From assembly GCA_946406585.1 (NCBI GenBank), contig CAMJLI010000008.1, positions 1 to 31,833 of the forward strand: a stretch of 31,833 nucleotides of DNA. Reading direction: 5' to 3'. Source of the DNA: an uncultured Prevotellaceae bacterium (lineage in GTDB: Bacteria > Bacteroidota > Bacteroidia > Bacteroidales > Bacteroidaceae). The position numbers were made by a program, and so were the translations under genes. Positions within the stretch are counted from its first letter, which is position 1. Each line of letters begins with the position of its first letter. Below the pieces are notes generated by a model. The model ran no database searches, had not been told where the DNA came from, and saw only the letters and a program-made list of their open reading frames with translations. Positions 6,856-15,154 of the stretch are shown piece by piece.

Positions 6856-8910
6856 TTATCTCACGAGCACTTTCTTGCCGCCAATGACATATATGCCTTG
6901 GGGAAGTCCTTGCAACATTTCTTGCTTGTTGGCATTGGTGGTGCCCTTTCGCAATAGTCTGCCGTCGATGCTGTAAATGTCAGCCATCTTGCTGTCGTCT
7001 GCATTCAACTCATGGATGGCGGTTGGCACGATGTTCACCAAATGTTTGCTTCCATCCTTGTTTGCTGAAATCTCGAAGAACGTGGTGTTCTTTATTCCAT
7101 TGATATCCACTGTTTGCGGACTGCCTGTACCCGTGCTGAATACGAAGTTCACTTCGTCGGTGGCGTTGTTGATGTGATAGGTCTTCTTGAACCAATTCTT
7201 GCCTTCCATGCTGACGGTGGTGCTGACCTTGTCGCCGGGCCATGCGGAGTTTGCTGGGGAATGGGTGCCATCGCCACCCCAAGACCAGAAGTTCACGCTG
7301 GTCCATCCCACGGCGTCGGTGTTTACATAAACGTCGAAATCGTATGGCTCGAAAGAAGAAATGGCATATTGTCTTGTCGTGATGCTGCTTACTGTGCCAT
7401 TTTTCAGCAGGCCCACTTTCAATGTCGTTTCGCCAGTAGGGATGTCAATGGTTGAGCCGCTGGCTACTTTGTTGCTTTGTGGAGTCGGGTCTGTTCCATC
7501 TGTGGTGTAAACGAGAGTGGCAGCCTCGTCGTTGCTCACGCAAACAAGTGTTGCTTTTTGCATGCCGTCGTAGTTGCCAGAGGGAAGGTCAACCCATGCA
7601 ATTTCTGCATTCTTGTCCAAGAAATAGGCGTAGTGGTATCCAGAGAGGATTTTTTGGTAACGCGAACTTGGAGTGTAAGTTGTGGCGTCAGTGCCTACTG
7701 CTGCCAGCAAGTCAGCTTTCTCGCCAGAAACCTTCACCACGTAGTAGTTGGTGTTGTTGGCGAAGTTGGCGTAGTTGCTCATGCTGTGTATGCCAGCCGC
7801 CTTTCGTGCGTTTATCATCATCTTGATGTCTTGCTTGTAAGCCATCCAGTGAGTCATGAACACGCATGGTGTGCCAGGCATGGCGAGCAGGTATGCATTT
7901 GCAGCCAAAGTGTCGCGTACGATGGGGTCTTGTGCGGCATTCGAGCGTCGTTCGGTGTCGTGGTTCTCCACGAAAGTGACAGCATAGCGTCGGTAGTTGC
8001 CGCTGTTGTAGTTGCTGCTCATCAGCGGCCAGCTGCCGTCATTCTGCTTGCCAAGGTATGTCCAGTCGCGTCTGTTGATGGCATTGCGCACTGTGTATCT
8101 GAACTGGAAGTCAAAAGCAGCGCTTTGTATTGCGTCATTGGCTCGTGTGGCTTCAATCCAGTTCTTTATGGTGACAGTTCCGTCCCAACATTCGCCCACG
8201 GAGAAAGGCACGCCGCAGTCGGCGTTGTACATGCCCGTGTAGGAGCCGCTATATCCTTTCACCATGTCGTATCTGAATCCGGTGTAACCCAGATAGTTGA
8301 TAAGGTATTTCAGGTACGCTTTCACGTTCTCCTGCACATTTTGGCTTTTGTGGTCGAGGTCGCGCATTCCGCCCCATCCTTCTCCGGTGTCGTTGTTTGG
8401 GCTGAGAGAATAACCGTTTTGGTTTGCCCAGTTGAGAGTTGCCCCTCCGTCGTCGTCGCGGCAGATATCGGTGGAGAACATTTGGTATGTCTTTCCATCG
8501 TAGGGATTGGTCTCTTGGGGGAAGTCCACCCAGTTGGATACGTTGCTGCGATGGTTGATGACAACATCGGCAATGACACCTGTGCCTTGCGTCTTGAATG
8601 TCTGTATCATGGATTTGAGCTGAGCCTCATTTCCAAAACTGCTGTTTTGGTCATACCAATAGAGAGGGTCGTATCCCATGGACTGTGCATTGCCCGTACG
8701 TCCGCTTTGTGGCACCCACACTAGTGAGAAATAGGGGGTGATGTCTGATGCCTGCGATTCAAGGACTCTCCATTGTGACGGGGTGAAAGAGTCCCAGTAG
8801 AAAGCTTGCAGCATTACGCCATCGTAGTTGGCAGGCCAGCCTTGTGCTGTGGCAGCCCCATAAGATAAGATGGCAAGCAGTGAAGTCAATAAGAGTCGTA
8901 TTTTTTTCAT
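6856..8910 (-). CDS. Secreted GH13 alpha-amylase with CBM26-like module and T9SS-type tail
   Basis: This is an endo-acting starch hydrolase of 684 aa. A signal peptide (MKKIRLLLTSLLAILSYG, AAATAQ-type end) is followed directly by the GH13 barrel (VMLQAFYWD, IADVVINHRS). The catalytic triad is D215 in GFRYDMVKGY, E240 in VGECWDG and D318 in FVENHDTE. Residues about 450-515 resemble the chitobiase-type FN3-like domain (YTTDGTDPTP). Residues about 523-613 (DVYVNTDAVGWTSVNFWSW, SPANSAWPGD) look like a CBM26 starch-binding module. The tail (IYSIDGRLL...GIYVIGGKKVLVR) resembles a type IX secretion signal. There is no lipobox, so it is not a SusG-type lipoprotein, though it probably fills that surface role. 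It has its own promoter, a LacI-type operator upstream and its own terminator. Confidence 0.92.
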   Translation of the reverse strand: MKKIRLLLTSLLAILSYGAATAQGWPANYDGVMLQAFYWDSFTPSQWRVLESQASDITPYFSLVWVPQSGRTGNAQSMGYDPLYWYDQNSSFGNEAQLKSMIQTFKTQGTGVIADVVINHRSNVSNWVDFPQETNPYDGKTYQMFSTDICRDDDGGATLNWANQNGYSLSPNNDTGEGWGGMRDLDHKSQNVQENVKAYLKYLINYLGYTGFRYDMVKGYSGSYTGMYNADCGVPFSVGECWDGTVTIKNWIEATRANDAIQSAAFDFQFRYTVRNAINRRDWTYLGKQNDGSWPLMSSNYNSGNYRRYAVTFVENHDTERRSNAAQDPIVRDTLAANAYLLAMPGTPCVFMTHWMAYKQDIKMMINARKAAGIHSMSNYANFANNTNYYVVKVSGEKADLLAAVGTDATTYTPSSRYQKILSGYHYAYFLDKNAEIAWVDLPSGNYDGMQKATLVCVSNDEAATLVYTTDGTDPTPQSNKVASGSTIDIPTGETTLKVGLLKNGTVSSITTRQYAISSFEPYDFDVYVNTDAVGWTSVNFWSWGGDGTHSPANSAWPGDKVSTTVSMEGKNWFKKTYHINNATDEVNFVFSTGTGSPQTVDINGIKNTTFFEISANKDGSKHLVNIVPTAIHELNADDSKMADIYSIDGRLLRKGTTNANKQEMLQGLPQGIYVIGGKKVLVR

Positions 8911-8936
8911 GTCAGGTAGAAGTTTGGTTTTCGAAG

Positions 8937-8944
8937 CAAATATA
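8937..8944 (-). promoter_or_regulatory. -7 element of the alpha-amylase promoter
   Basis: The - strand reads TATATTTG from 8944 to 8937, an exact TAnnTTTG match. No TTTG is seen about 20 nt upstream. The LacI-type operator at 9001-9014 begins 56 nt upstream, which suggests dependence on a bound regulator. The predicted leader is only about 20 nt. Confidence 0.6.
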
Positions 8945-9000
8945 GTGCTTTTTTTCCATGGTTGTTTTCTTGTGTTGCATTTTTTTCAATTCGAAGAGAA

Positions 9001-9014
9001 TGCAAACGATTGCA
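9001..9014. promoter_or_regulatory. LacI-family operator upstream of the alpha-amylase gene
   Basis: TGCAAACGATTGCA is a near-perfect palindrome with a central CG, the form typical of LacI-family operators; only the pair flanking CG breaks symmetry. Its reverse complement matches 13 of 14 bases of the site at 18417-18430 beside the locus's LacI-family gene. It lies upstream of, not over, the amylase -7 element. Confidence 0.75.
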
Positions 9015-9032
9015 TTGATGACCTTGTCATGT

Positions 9033-9060
9033 AAAACGGGCACCACAAACATGGTGCCCG
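9033..9060 (-). terminator. Intrinsic terminator after the susCDEF-ompA operon
   Basis: CGGGCACCA (9037-9045) and TGGTGCCCG (9052-9060) form a perfect 9-bp stem with a 6-nt loop. On the - strand TTTT follows the stem (9036-9033). It lies about 28 nt past the OmpA-family stop and ends the long leftward operon before the amylase control region. Confidence 0.82.
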
Positions 9061-9088
9061 TCATTTAAGGATTTTTGATTAGTGTCGC

Positions 9089-10231
9089 TTATTCACCCAC
9101 GACGATTACACAACGGTTGCGGTCGTTCTCGGCGAATGGCTGCACAGTGTCGCCAAATGACTCCACGGTCATGCGGCTTCTGTCGATGCCTTTCTGCACC
9201 AATGCCTTTGCCACTTTCTCTGCACGAGCCTTTGCGTAGCCCACATTGACTCTTGGGTTGCCGGTGCCCTTGTCGGCATAGCCCTTGATGCTGATGCTCT
9301 TCTTCGGGTATTTGTTGCACCAAGCCACAATCTTGTTGAGAGTGACTTCTGGGTCGGGATCCGACTCTCGTATGGTGTAGAAGAAGGTCTCCTTGAGAGG
9401 TTCATCTTTCACCACAGGTTTTGGTTCCGGCTTGGGTTCTGGTTTTGGTTCCACCTTGGGTTGTGGTTTGGGCTCTTCCCTTACAACAGGCTTTTCTTCA
9501 ACAGGAGCAGGAGGCACCACTACTGGAGCTGGAGCTTTCTTCTTCATGCCAAACTTGAAAGTCAAGCCAGCCAGAGCAACGATTTGCCAGTCTGGGTCGA
9601 AGTTGGACTTCAGGTTGAAGCAGTCGTTTTTGAAGTTGGCGTCCAATTCAAGGCTGATGCCAAAGTTGCGTGAGAAGTTGTACTCGAATTGCGTGCCGAA
9701 GCGTCCGTTGTAGCTGCTGTGCCTGGTGCCGCACTGATCAGGGCCAACATAGAAATTGTTGCCGGCGGTCATGCCTTTTACGATTCCCTTGTACTCATCG
9801 AAGTCCCATCCGTAGTTCACTCCGAATCCAGTGAGGAGGATCCAGTTGAAGCGTTGTGATGAGCGGTTGGGGCTGATGATGTTGCTCATGTTCATGAGCA
9901 GGTCGAGGTCGCCGGTGATGGCTTTGAATGTGTAGGCCTGGTCTTGGGTGAGGCCTGGGAAGCGCTCTTTCAGGAATCCTCCCTTGGCCTCATAGCCTTG
10001 CAGGTGAAGCCTCACGCCCACTTTTGGGTTGAAGTATCGTCCGAACGACACTGCAAACTGCGGTGTGACGAGGTCCATGAAGTCATAGTGTGTGAGCGTA
10101 GCTTGTGCGCCACCCTGCACAGAGATGAAATTGTGTGGGTAGTAGTCGTCGCTCGTCTCTTGTGCCATGGAAGAGGTGGACACTCCGAAAAGGAGTGCCA
10201 CCATGGCAAGAATATAATTCAATTTTTTCAT
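9089..10231 (-). CDS. OmpA-family outer-membrane beta-barrel with peptidoglycan-binding domain
   Basis: The start at 10231 gives a normal signal peptide (MKKLNYILAMVALLFGVSTS, then SMAQ); the frame extends 11 codons upstream but with polar residues. Of 380 aa, roughly 25-235 look like an outer-membrane barrel with alternating aromatic strands ending LAGLTFKFGM. Then comes a Pro/Glu/Lys-rich linker (repeats of PKPEPKPEPK type), then an OmpA-like C-terminal domain (SISIKGYADKGTGNP, YAKARAEKVAKAL, IDRSRMTVESFGD), which in the family binds peptidoglycan diaminopimelate through conserved Asp and Arg. It follows susF by 75 nt with no terminator or clear promoter between, so it is probably read with the sus operon. 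It could anchor the outer membrane during heavy SusCD expression; that is inference. Confidence 0.85.
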   Translation of the reverse strand: MKKLNYILAMVALLFGVSTSSMAQETSDDYYPHNFISVQGGAQATLTHYDFMDLVTPQFAVSFGRYFNPKVGVRLHLQGYEAKGGFLKERFPGLTQDQAYTFKAITGDLDLLMNMSNIISPNRSSQRFNWILLTGFGVNYGWDFDEYKGIVKGMTAGNNFYVGPDQCGTRHSSYNGRFGTQFEYNFSRNFGISLELDANFKNDCFNLKSNFDPDWQIVALAGLTFKFGMKKKAPAPVVVPPAPVEEKPVVREEPKPQPKVEPKPEPKPEPKPVVKDEPLKETFFYTIRESDPDPEVTLNKIVAWCNKYPKKSISIKGYADKGTGNPRVNVGYAKARAEKVAKALVQKGIDRSRMTVESFGDTVQPFAENDRNRCVIVVGE

Positions 10232-10306
10232 AGTCGTTAATCTTTGTTTATGCAACCTATTCAACTGATAGCAACAGTTTTGTTGTTTTCGGTTGTGTTG
10301 TCTTTT

Positions 10307-12229
10307 TTACATTTTAGTCATGACCACGCGGTGGTTGCCTTGATAGCTGATGAAGAGTTGGAACTTGTAAGTACCGGCTGCGACACTGATGTCGGCTCCG
10401 TCTTGAGTCAAGTTGCCTGTATCTCCACCCCAGTTGATGGCCCAGTCGTGGTTGGCGCGGAACTTCAGGTTGGTGTCCTCGTTGATGGTGGTTGTGGCTT
10501 CCCAGCAACCCTCGTTCTTGTTGTAAGTCATGTCCACGTCGCTTCCCCATCCGTTGAAGCCGCCGATGATGCCCACGGCATCAATGCGCACGAGGTTGTA
10601 GGCCATCGCTGCAACATCAAGGTTGATTTGGTAGAAGCCTGCACCTGGGTCGGGGCAGTTGGGACCGCCAGTCGACTGCAATGTGCCACCCATGGAGGTT
10701 CCATCTACATATTCCAAGTCGTCATCCCAGTTGTCGGCATTAGGCTTGAATTTGAACTCGCCGTCCAAGTAGTAGTATCCCTGGTATGCTCCATTTCCGT
10801 TGCCAGCAAGAGCGTGATTGGTGCTCCAGCCGCCCTCGTTGCCTATTTCATAGAAGAAGTCAGGATAGCCGCTGTCTTCCTTGACGGTGCAGTGCGCAGG
10901 AGCCTCGCCACTGAGATAGAGGCGAATGATGTAGGGTCCGTCGGCTGCAAGTTGCAAGTTGGCACCATCTTGAGTGAGGTTGTCTAACTCACCACCCCAG
11001 TTGATGGCCCAGTCGTGGTTGAGGCGGAACTTGAACTCGCCAGCGTTGAGTGTCTCGCGAGCCTCCCAGCACTTCAGCGTCTCGTTGTAGGCCATGTCCA
11101 CGTCGGTGTCCCAACTGCCTCTCACGGAACCGATGATGCTGATGGAGGATACCGGTTTGAGCGCATAGGTCATCTCCTTCAAATCTACCTTGATGTAGTA
11201 GAAGCCAGGAGCTACGGCATCCACGTTAGGCCCGCCATCTGTCGTAAGCGTACCGCTGTTAGCGTCGCCGGAAGCTTTCTCCCAGTCGCCGTCCCAGTTG
11301 TCTTTGTTGGGCTTGAACTTGAACTCGCCGTCGAGGTAGATGACGGCAGTATAGGTGCCATTTCCGTCACCATGTAGGGCATGGGGCTCGCTCCATCCGC
11401 TCTCGTTTCCAATCTCATAGATGAACTCATTGAAGCCTACCGGTGTAGCCTTCCATGTCTGGTCGAGCATGTTTAAGGTGATGTCATAGAAGAGGGCGTC
11501 TGGGTCGGCAATGATGACAAAGTTGCCGCCGTCGTTGTTGTAGTTGAACTTGCCCTCCTCGCTGGCTGCTGCCAGACAGCCGCTCCAGTCGCCGCCGATG
11601 CCACTCTCAGGTGTCAACTTGAACTCGATGTTGCTGCCGTCCTCGGTGGCAGGGATGCGCACCTTGAAGATTGGGTTGTCATATGGGTCGCTGCCGTCGT
11701 TGGTGAGTTTGTAGGTCATGTCTGTGTTGTCCCACCCATTGATGGAGCCGGTGAGGTAGTAGGCTGACTCGATGACGGGAGCCTTCGGAATGACCTTGAT
11801 GGTGAAGGGTGCTGATGTCGCAGTCTTCACAGCAGTAGTGCCGTTGGTGAGCCACATGCTGACCGTGGCTTGGAGGTCACGTTCCACGGGGCGGCAATTT
11901 CCATACTGATTGACGATGTTTGCCTGCAGGTCGGCAACAGACATGGCTCCGTCGGCAGAGATGGTGTAACTGGCATCGCCGATAGAGATGTTGTAAATGG
12001 GTTCAAAGCCTTCTTTCGAGGCTGTAGGTGCTGTGATGGAACAAACCTTTACGTTTTCATCGGTGATATTGTTGAGGTCGATGACTCCAATAGTGGTGAC
12101 ACTTCCATCGCCGAAGGAAACAGTTACTGGCTGGTCGACCACCTGTGGGAAGAGCCAGTCTTTGTAGTCATCGGTACATGCGGCCAACGAGGCTACAAGA
12201 GCTATTCCAAATAATATTTTCTTAGTCAT
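10307..12229 (-). CDS. susF: SusF/SusE-like starch-binding surface lipoprotein with five beta modules
   Basis: A lipoprotein signal (SLAAC, C18) precedes an N-terminal SusE/F-type Ig-like domain (about 28-148). Five beta-sandwich modules follow: about 150-265 (YYLTGSINGWDNTDMTYKL), 266-361, 362-453, 454-550 and 551-640. Modules 2+3 and 4+5 are duplicates: FYEIGNE...GGW, GEFKFKPN.DNWD and HDWAINWGG...NLTQDGA each occur twice. Several conserved W positions fit sugar-stacking platforms. SusF of Bacteroides thetaiotaomicron has three starch-binding modules, so five is an expansion. It should sit on the cell surface and hold starch near SusCD. It lies 26 nt after the susE-like gene. The susF name rests on order and architecture. 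Confidence 0.88.
   Translation of the reverse strand: MTKKILFGIALVASLAACTDDYKDWLFPQVVDQPVTVSFGDGSVTTIGVIDLNNITDENVKVCSITAPTASKEGFEPIYNISIGDASYTISADGAMSVADLQANIVNQYGNCRPVERDLQATVSMWLTNGTTAVKTATSAPFTIKVIPKAPVIESAYYLTGSINGWDNTDMTYKLTNDGSDPYDNPIFKVRIPATEDGSNIEFKLTPESGIGGDWSGCLAAASEEGKFNYNNDGGNFVIIADPDALFYDITLNMLDQTWKATPVGFNEFIYEIGNESGWSEPHALHGDGNGTYTAVIYLDGEFKFKPNKDNWDGDWEKASGDANSGTLTTDGGPNVDAVAPGFYYIKVDLKEMTYALKPVSSISIIGSVRGSWDTDVDMAYNETLKCWEARETLNAGEFKFRLNHDWAINWGGELDNLTQDGANLQLAADGPYIIRLYLSGEAPAHCTVKEDSGYPDFFYEIGNEGGWSTNHALAGNGNGAYQGYYYLDGEFKFKPNADNWDDDLEYVDGTSMGGTLQSTGGPNCPDPGAGFYQINLDVAAMAYNLVRIDAVGIIGGFNGWGSDVDMTYNKNEGCWEATTTINEDTNLKFRANHDWAINWGGDTGNLTQDGADISVAAGTYKFQLFISYQGNHRVVMTKM
10310..11434 (-). 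repeat. Tandem duplication of a two-module unit inside the susF-like gene
   Basis: Residues 266-453 (bases 11434-10871) and 454-640 (10870-10310) are two copies of the same two-domain unit. At DNA level a stretch of 30 nt around 10992-11021 and 10425-10454 is identical. Other blocks are diverged, so the duplication is old but still visible in bases as well as protein. Confidence 0.85.
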
Positions 12230-12255
12230 AGTCGTATATCTTTTTTATTCGGTTT

Positions 12256-13461
12256 CTATTGTTGCATCAACATATAATCACCAGTGATGTCGTTGAACAA
12301 GAACAGGTAGTTGCCTTCTGGCACCACGAGGTTTCCGTCACCGTCAGCCTCTCCTGCCAATCCGCTCTTGTAACCCCAGTTGGTGTCCCAGCTTCCAGGA
12401 ACCTTGACTTTCAACTTGTCACCGCCTTTCACTTCAAACTTCCAAATGTGGTTCTCGCATCCATCGAGAGTGAACACTGGTGTCATTTCGCTGTCGCTCC
12501 ATTCGTTGAATGTGCCAGCAACACAGAGTTGGTCATAGACTTTCACACTTTCTTCGTATTTGTCGATGGTGATCTCGTTGCTCTTGGTGTCGAGATTGAT
12601 GGTGTAGTAGCCCTTCTCCGTAATGCCGATGTTGTGGTTGTCGCCATCATAGTCGCCGATGAAGCTTCCCGGGTTCTTCACGTTGGTAAAGTTAAGCTGG
12701 CTGCCCCAGTCACCAGGAGTGAGCACGAATTTGAATTGTCCTTCCTCTGGGAAATATCCGGTGAACGAAGTCATGCCACCGCCAGTAGCGGCGTCATATT
12801 GCTCGTTGGGCACGAGGAACATAGGAACGAGTCCATTGCCCACGCCATTGGCGTCGTTGCTCCAAGAAGCGCTACCGATGCAGCTACCCACCATGTACCA
12901 TATTATTGGTTCGGCTGGTTTCAGCTCAATGTAATAGGGCACTGCCTTCAGCTTCACCACATTGGAGTAGATAGGCTTGTACTCATTGAATCCGGCGTCC
13001 ACGATGGCGGCTTTCACACGGATGGCGAGGTCGAGCGTGGAGGGAACCATGGCGGCGCTTGTCCAGCCATTGAGCATCACGAGCCAGCGGTCTATTGTCT
13101 GAGTGTTTAGTTCCACACTCTGGCCACTGCTGTAAGTCTCGTCCAATACGAAGAAGTCAGCACCGGTGTTGTCGTCGGCACTAGGGTCATAAGCTTTGTT
13201 GAACGATGCCGTCGGTGAGATTTCAACTTTGTATGTGGGAACCACGGGAGCATCGAAATTGTTGTAGGGTCTGGGCTGTGACCAGGTAAGGTACACAGAC
13301 TGCGATTTCTGCAGGTCAACATTGCCTGTGATGGCTGGCTCGTTGAGCACAAACGAGGTTGGTTGTGTCAGTATTGGGTTTGAGTCGTTGTCATCTTCAC
13401 AGGCTGTCAGGGCAAAGGCGCCGACCAGCAGCAACATGGAAAATTTATATATCTTTTTCAT
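12256..13461 (-). CDS. susE: SusE-like starch-binding outer-membrane lipoprotein
   Basis: The signal peptide ends in a lipobox (ALTAC, C21) followed by acidic EDDND, consistent with surface export of Bacteroidota lipoproteins. Residues about 25-175 form the SusE-type N-terminal domain (SVYLTWSQP, PTYKVEISPTASF). Two starch-binding-like modules follow, about 186-300 (WYMVGSCIGSASWSND, GQFKFVLTPGDWGSQLNF) and 308-401 (LCVAGTFNEWSDSEMTPVF, KVKVPGSWDTNWGY). Two modules at 401 aa match the SusE plan. It lies 43 nt after susD and 26 nt before susF, so it is in the same operon. Glycan preference beyond alpha-glucan is inferred from context. Confidence 0.88.
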   Translation of the reverse strand: MKKIYKFSMLLLVGAFALTACEDDNDSNPILTQPTSFVLNEPAITGNVDLQKSQSVYLTWSQPRPYNNFDAPVVPTYKVEISPTASFNKAYDPSADDNTGADFFVLDETYSSGQSVELNTQTIDRWLVMLNGWTSAAMVPSTLDLAIRVKAAIVDAGFNEYKPIYSNVVKLKAVPYYIELKPAEPIIWYMVGSCIGSASWSNDANGVGNGLVPMFLVPNEQYDAATGGGMTSFTGYFPEEGQFKFVLTPGDWGSQLNFTNVKNPGSFIGDYDGDNHNIGITEKGYYTINLDTKSNEITIDKYEESVKVYDQLCVAGTFNEWSDSEMTPVFTLDGCENHIWKFEVKGGDKLKVKVPGSWDTNWGYKSGLAGEADGDGNLVVPEGNYLFLFNDITGDYMLMQQ

Positions 13462-13504
13462 ATGTTTATTGTCTTTATGCTTGATATTTTACTTGCTAAG
13501 CACA

Positions 13505-15106
13505 TTAATATCCAGGATTCTGCTTCAGGTTGGGATTGGCGTTAACATCCTCATCGGGCAAGGCAAAGATGTTGCGGAATGCGGGGAATGCGGCTCCGTT
13601 CTCGGCACCTGCTTTCCATTCCCACAAGTACTGTCCGCTGTTGTCTCCACCGAAATATCCGTAACGGATAAGGTCGGTGCGGCGGAAGCCTTCGAAGTAG
13701 AGTTCGCGTGCACGCTCATCCAGAATCTGGTTTAGGTTGAAACTGCTTGATGTGGTGGTGTGTGCACGTTGGCGCAATGCATTGATGTAGTTTGCACCTG
13801 TGCTGCTTGTTGTGCCGCCATTGAGACGTGCGTCGGCCTCAGCGGCGATGAGGTAAGCCTCAGCAGCACGCATCAGGAAGAAGTCGGTGTCAATGAACTG
13901 TGAGCTGTGTGCAGTTGCTCCACTTGCATAGGTGTTGCGGAACTTGCCCACGGAATAGCCCGAGGTGAACTCTCCTGGAGTGGAAATCTTGAGTTCGCGG
14001 TCTATGCCGAAGAAGAGGGCGCGGTCGTCGCCAGCGGCGGCAGCCATATCCTTGATGGAGGCTTGTGGCGCGTCGTTGTTGGGGAAGAACTTGCCCACCA
14101 GCTGGATGCGAGCACGGTTGCCTGCCCATAACTCAGTGGTTCCGTAGTTGCTTTCGGTGTCCATGTCAGCTTTCCAAGTAGAAGCCATCAGGAAGAGAGA
14201 GGTACACCATGCGGTGGTCTTCACGCCATCCTGAAGCAATGGAAGTATTGCCTCTTGAGAGGCACCGTTGCTTCCGTTGTCGCCCATGAACAGCATCTGG
14301 TATGCACTCCATCCGTTCATGCCTGTAGTCCACAGTTTGTGTGGGCCATTGATAACCTTTTCTGCGTATTCCTTTGCTTCATTCCAGCGAGCGGTGCCCG
14401 TATAGACCTCAGCGTTCAGGTAGAGGCGAGCCAGCAACAAGTTGGCTGCATCCTGGTCTGCGCGGCCATATCCACTGTCGGTGTCCTTGCGTGCTGCAGG
14501 CGCCATCATCTTGTCCTTCACTTCAAGCAGTTCGGTCTCAATCCACTTGAAGAGGTCTGCGCGCTGTATCTGTTTTGGAGATTCCGACATCAGAGCGGTT
14601 GCAAAAGGCACGTTGCCGAAGGCGTCCATCAAGTGATAGTAGTAAAGAGCACGTAGGAAGCGCACTTCTGCCTCGCGAGTGGCATCAACTCCACCGCACA
14701 CCTCAAGGTAATGGTTGCAATAGGTGATACCGACATAGAGACGATAGTAGAAACCCTTGAGCATCGGGTGTGATGCATCATATTGGTTGTAGTTGAAGGC
14801 TGGTATGCCAGGGTCTCCCCAAGCGCACATTGCCTCATCTGTGGTCAGTTCGTTTGAGTTCCACAACTGGCGTATGAAACCTGCAGTACCGCCGTCAAGG
14901 CCGTCGATGTCGCAGTCGCCGCCTTGTCCGCCTTGTCCCTGCAAGGCCATGTTGGAGTAGCATTTGGTGAATAGTGCCACCTCGTCGGGCACCATTGTCT
15001 TGCTGGGGTCAATAGGAGTGACGTCCAGATCGCCGGTGCAGGAACTCAGTCCTGCAACAACCAGTGCTGCGGCAGGAAGTATATGTTTGATATATCTGAA
15101 GTTCAT
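13505..15106 (-). CDS. susD: SusD/RagB-family starch-binding lipoprotein
   Basis: SusD proteins form a lid on the SusC channel and deliver glycan to it. The lipobox is LSSC with C23, followed by TGDLDVTPIDPS, the usual SusD N-terminal form. The 533 aa length is typical. Helical TPR-like segments are visible (EVRFLRALYYYHLMDAFGNV, NLLLARLYLNAEVYTG), and the C-terminal FDLNQILDERARELYFEG-type motif (here FNLNQILDERARELYFEGFR) is a family hallmark. It follows susC by 48 nt and precedes the susE-like gene by 43 nt. No irregularity is seen. Confidence 0.95.
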   Translation of the reverse strand: MNFRYIKHILPAAALVVAGLSSCTGDLDVTPIDPSKTMVPDEVALFTKCYSNMALQGQGGQGGDCDIDGLDGGTAGFIRQLWNSNELTTDEAMCAWGDPGIPAFNYNQYDASHPMLKGFYYRLYVGITYCNHYLEVCGGVDATREAEVRFLRALYYYHLMDAFGNVPFATALMSESPKQIQRADLFKWIETELLEVKDKMMAPAARKDTDSGYGRADQDAANLLLARLYLNAEVYTGTARWNEAKEYAEKVINGPHKLWTTGMNGWSAYQMLFMGDNGSNGASQEAILPLLQDGVKTTAWCTSLFLMASTWKADMDTESNYGTTELWAGNRARIQLVGKFFPNNDAPQASIKDMAAAAGDDRALFFGIDRELKISTPGEFTSGYSVGKFRNTYASGATAHSSQFIDTDFFLMRAAEAYLIAAEADARLNGGTTSSTGANYINALRQRAHTTTSSSFNLNQILDERARELYFEGFRRTDLIRYGYFGGDNSGQYLWEWKAGAENGAAFPAFRNIFALPDEDVNANPNLKQNPGY

Positions 15107-15154
15107 ATTCGTAATATTTATGATAGTTGTCTTTATTCTATGCCTGTAAATCCA

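Noticed and set aside
7477..8724. 415-codon open frame on the + strand, antisense to the amylase
   Set aside because: It is an overlap shadow of a gene with full GH13 motifs; its translation is rich in Val, Ser, Cys and His with no domain, and no promoter or start context supports it.
9410..9500. Short tandem repeat of GGTTTTGGTTC-like units, at first sight a repeat array
   Set aside because: It encodes the Pro-Lys-Glu linker of the OmpA-family protein in frame, so it is a coding low-complexity repeat and not CRISPR or a mobile element.
10244..10987. 247-codon open frame on the + strand over susF
   Set aside because: Val/Ala/Glu-rich shadow produced by the duplicated susF modules; no start context.
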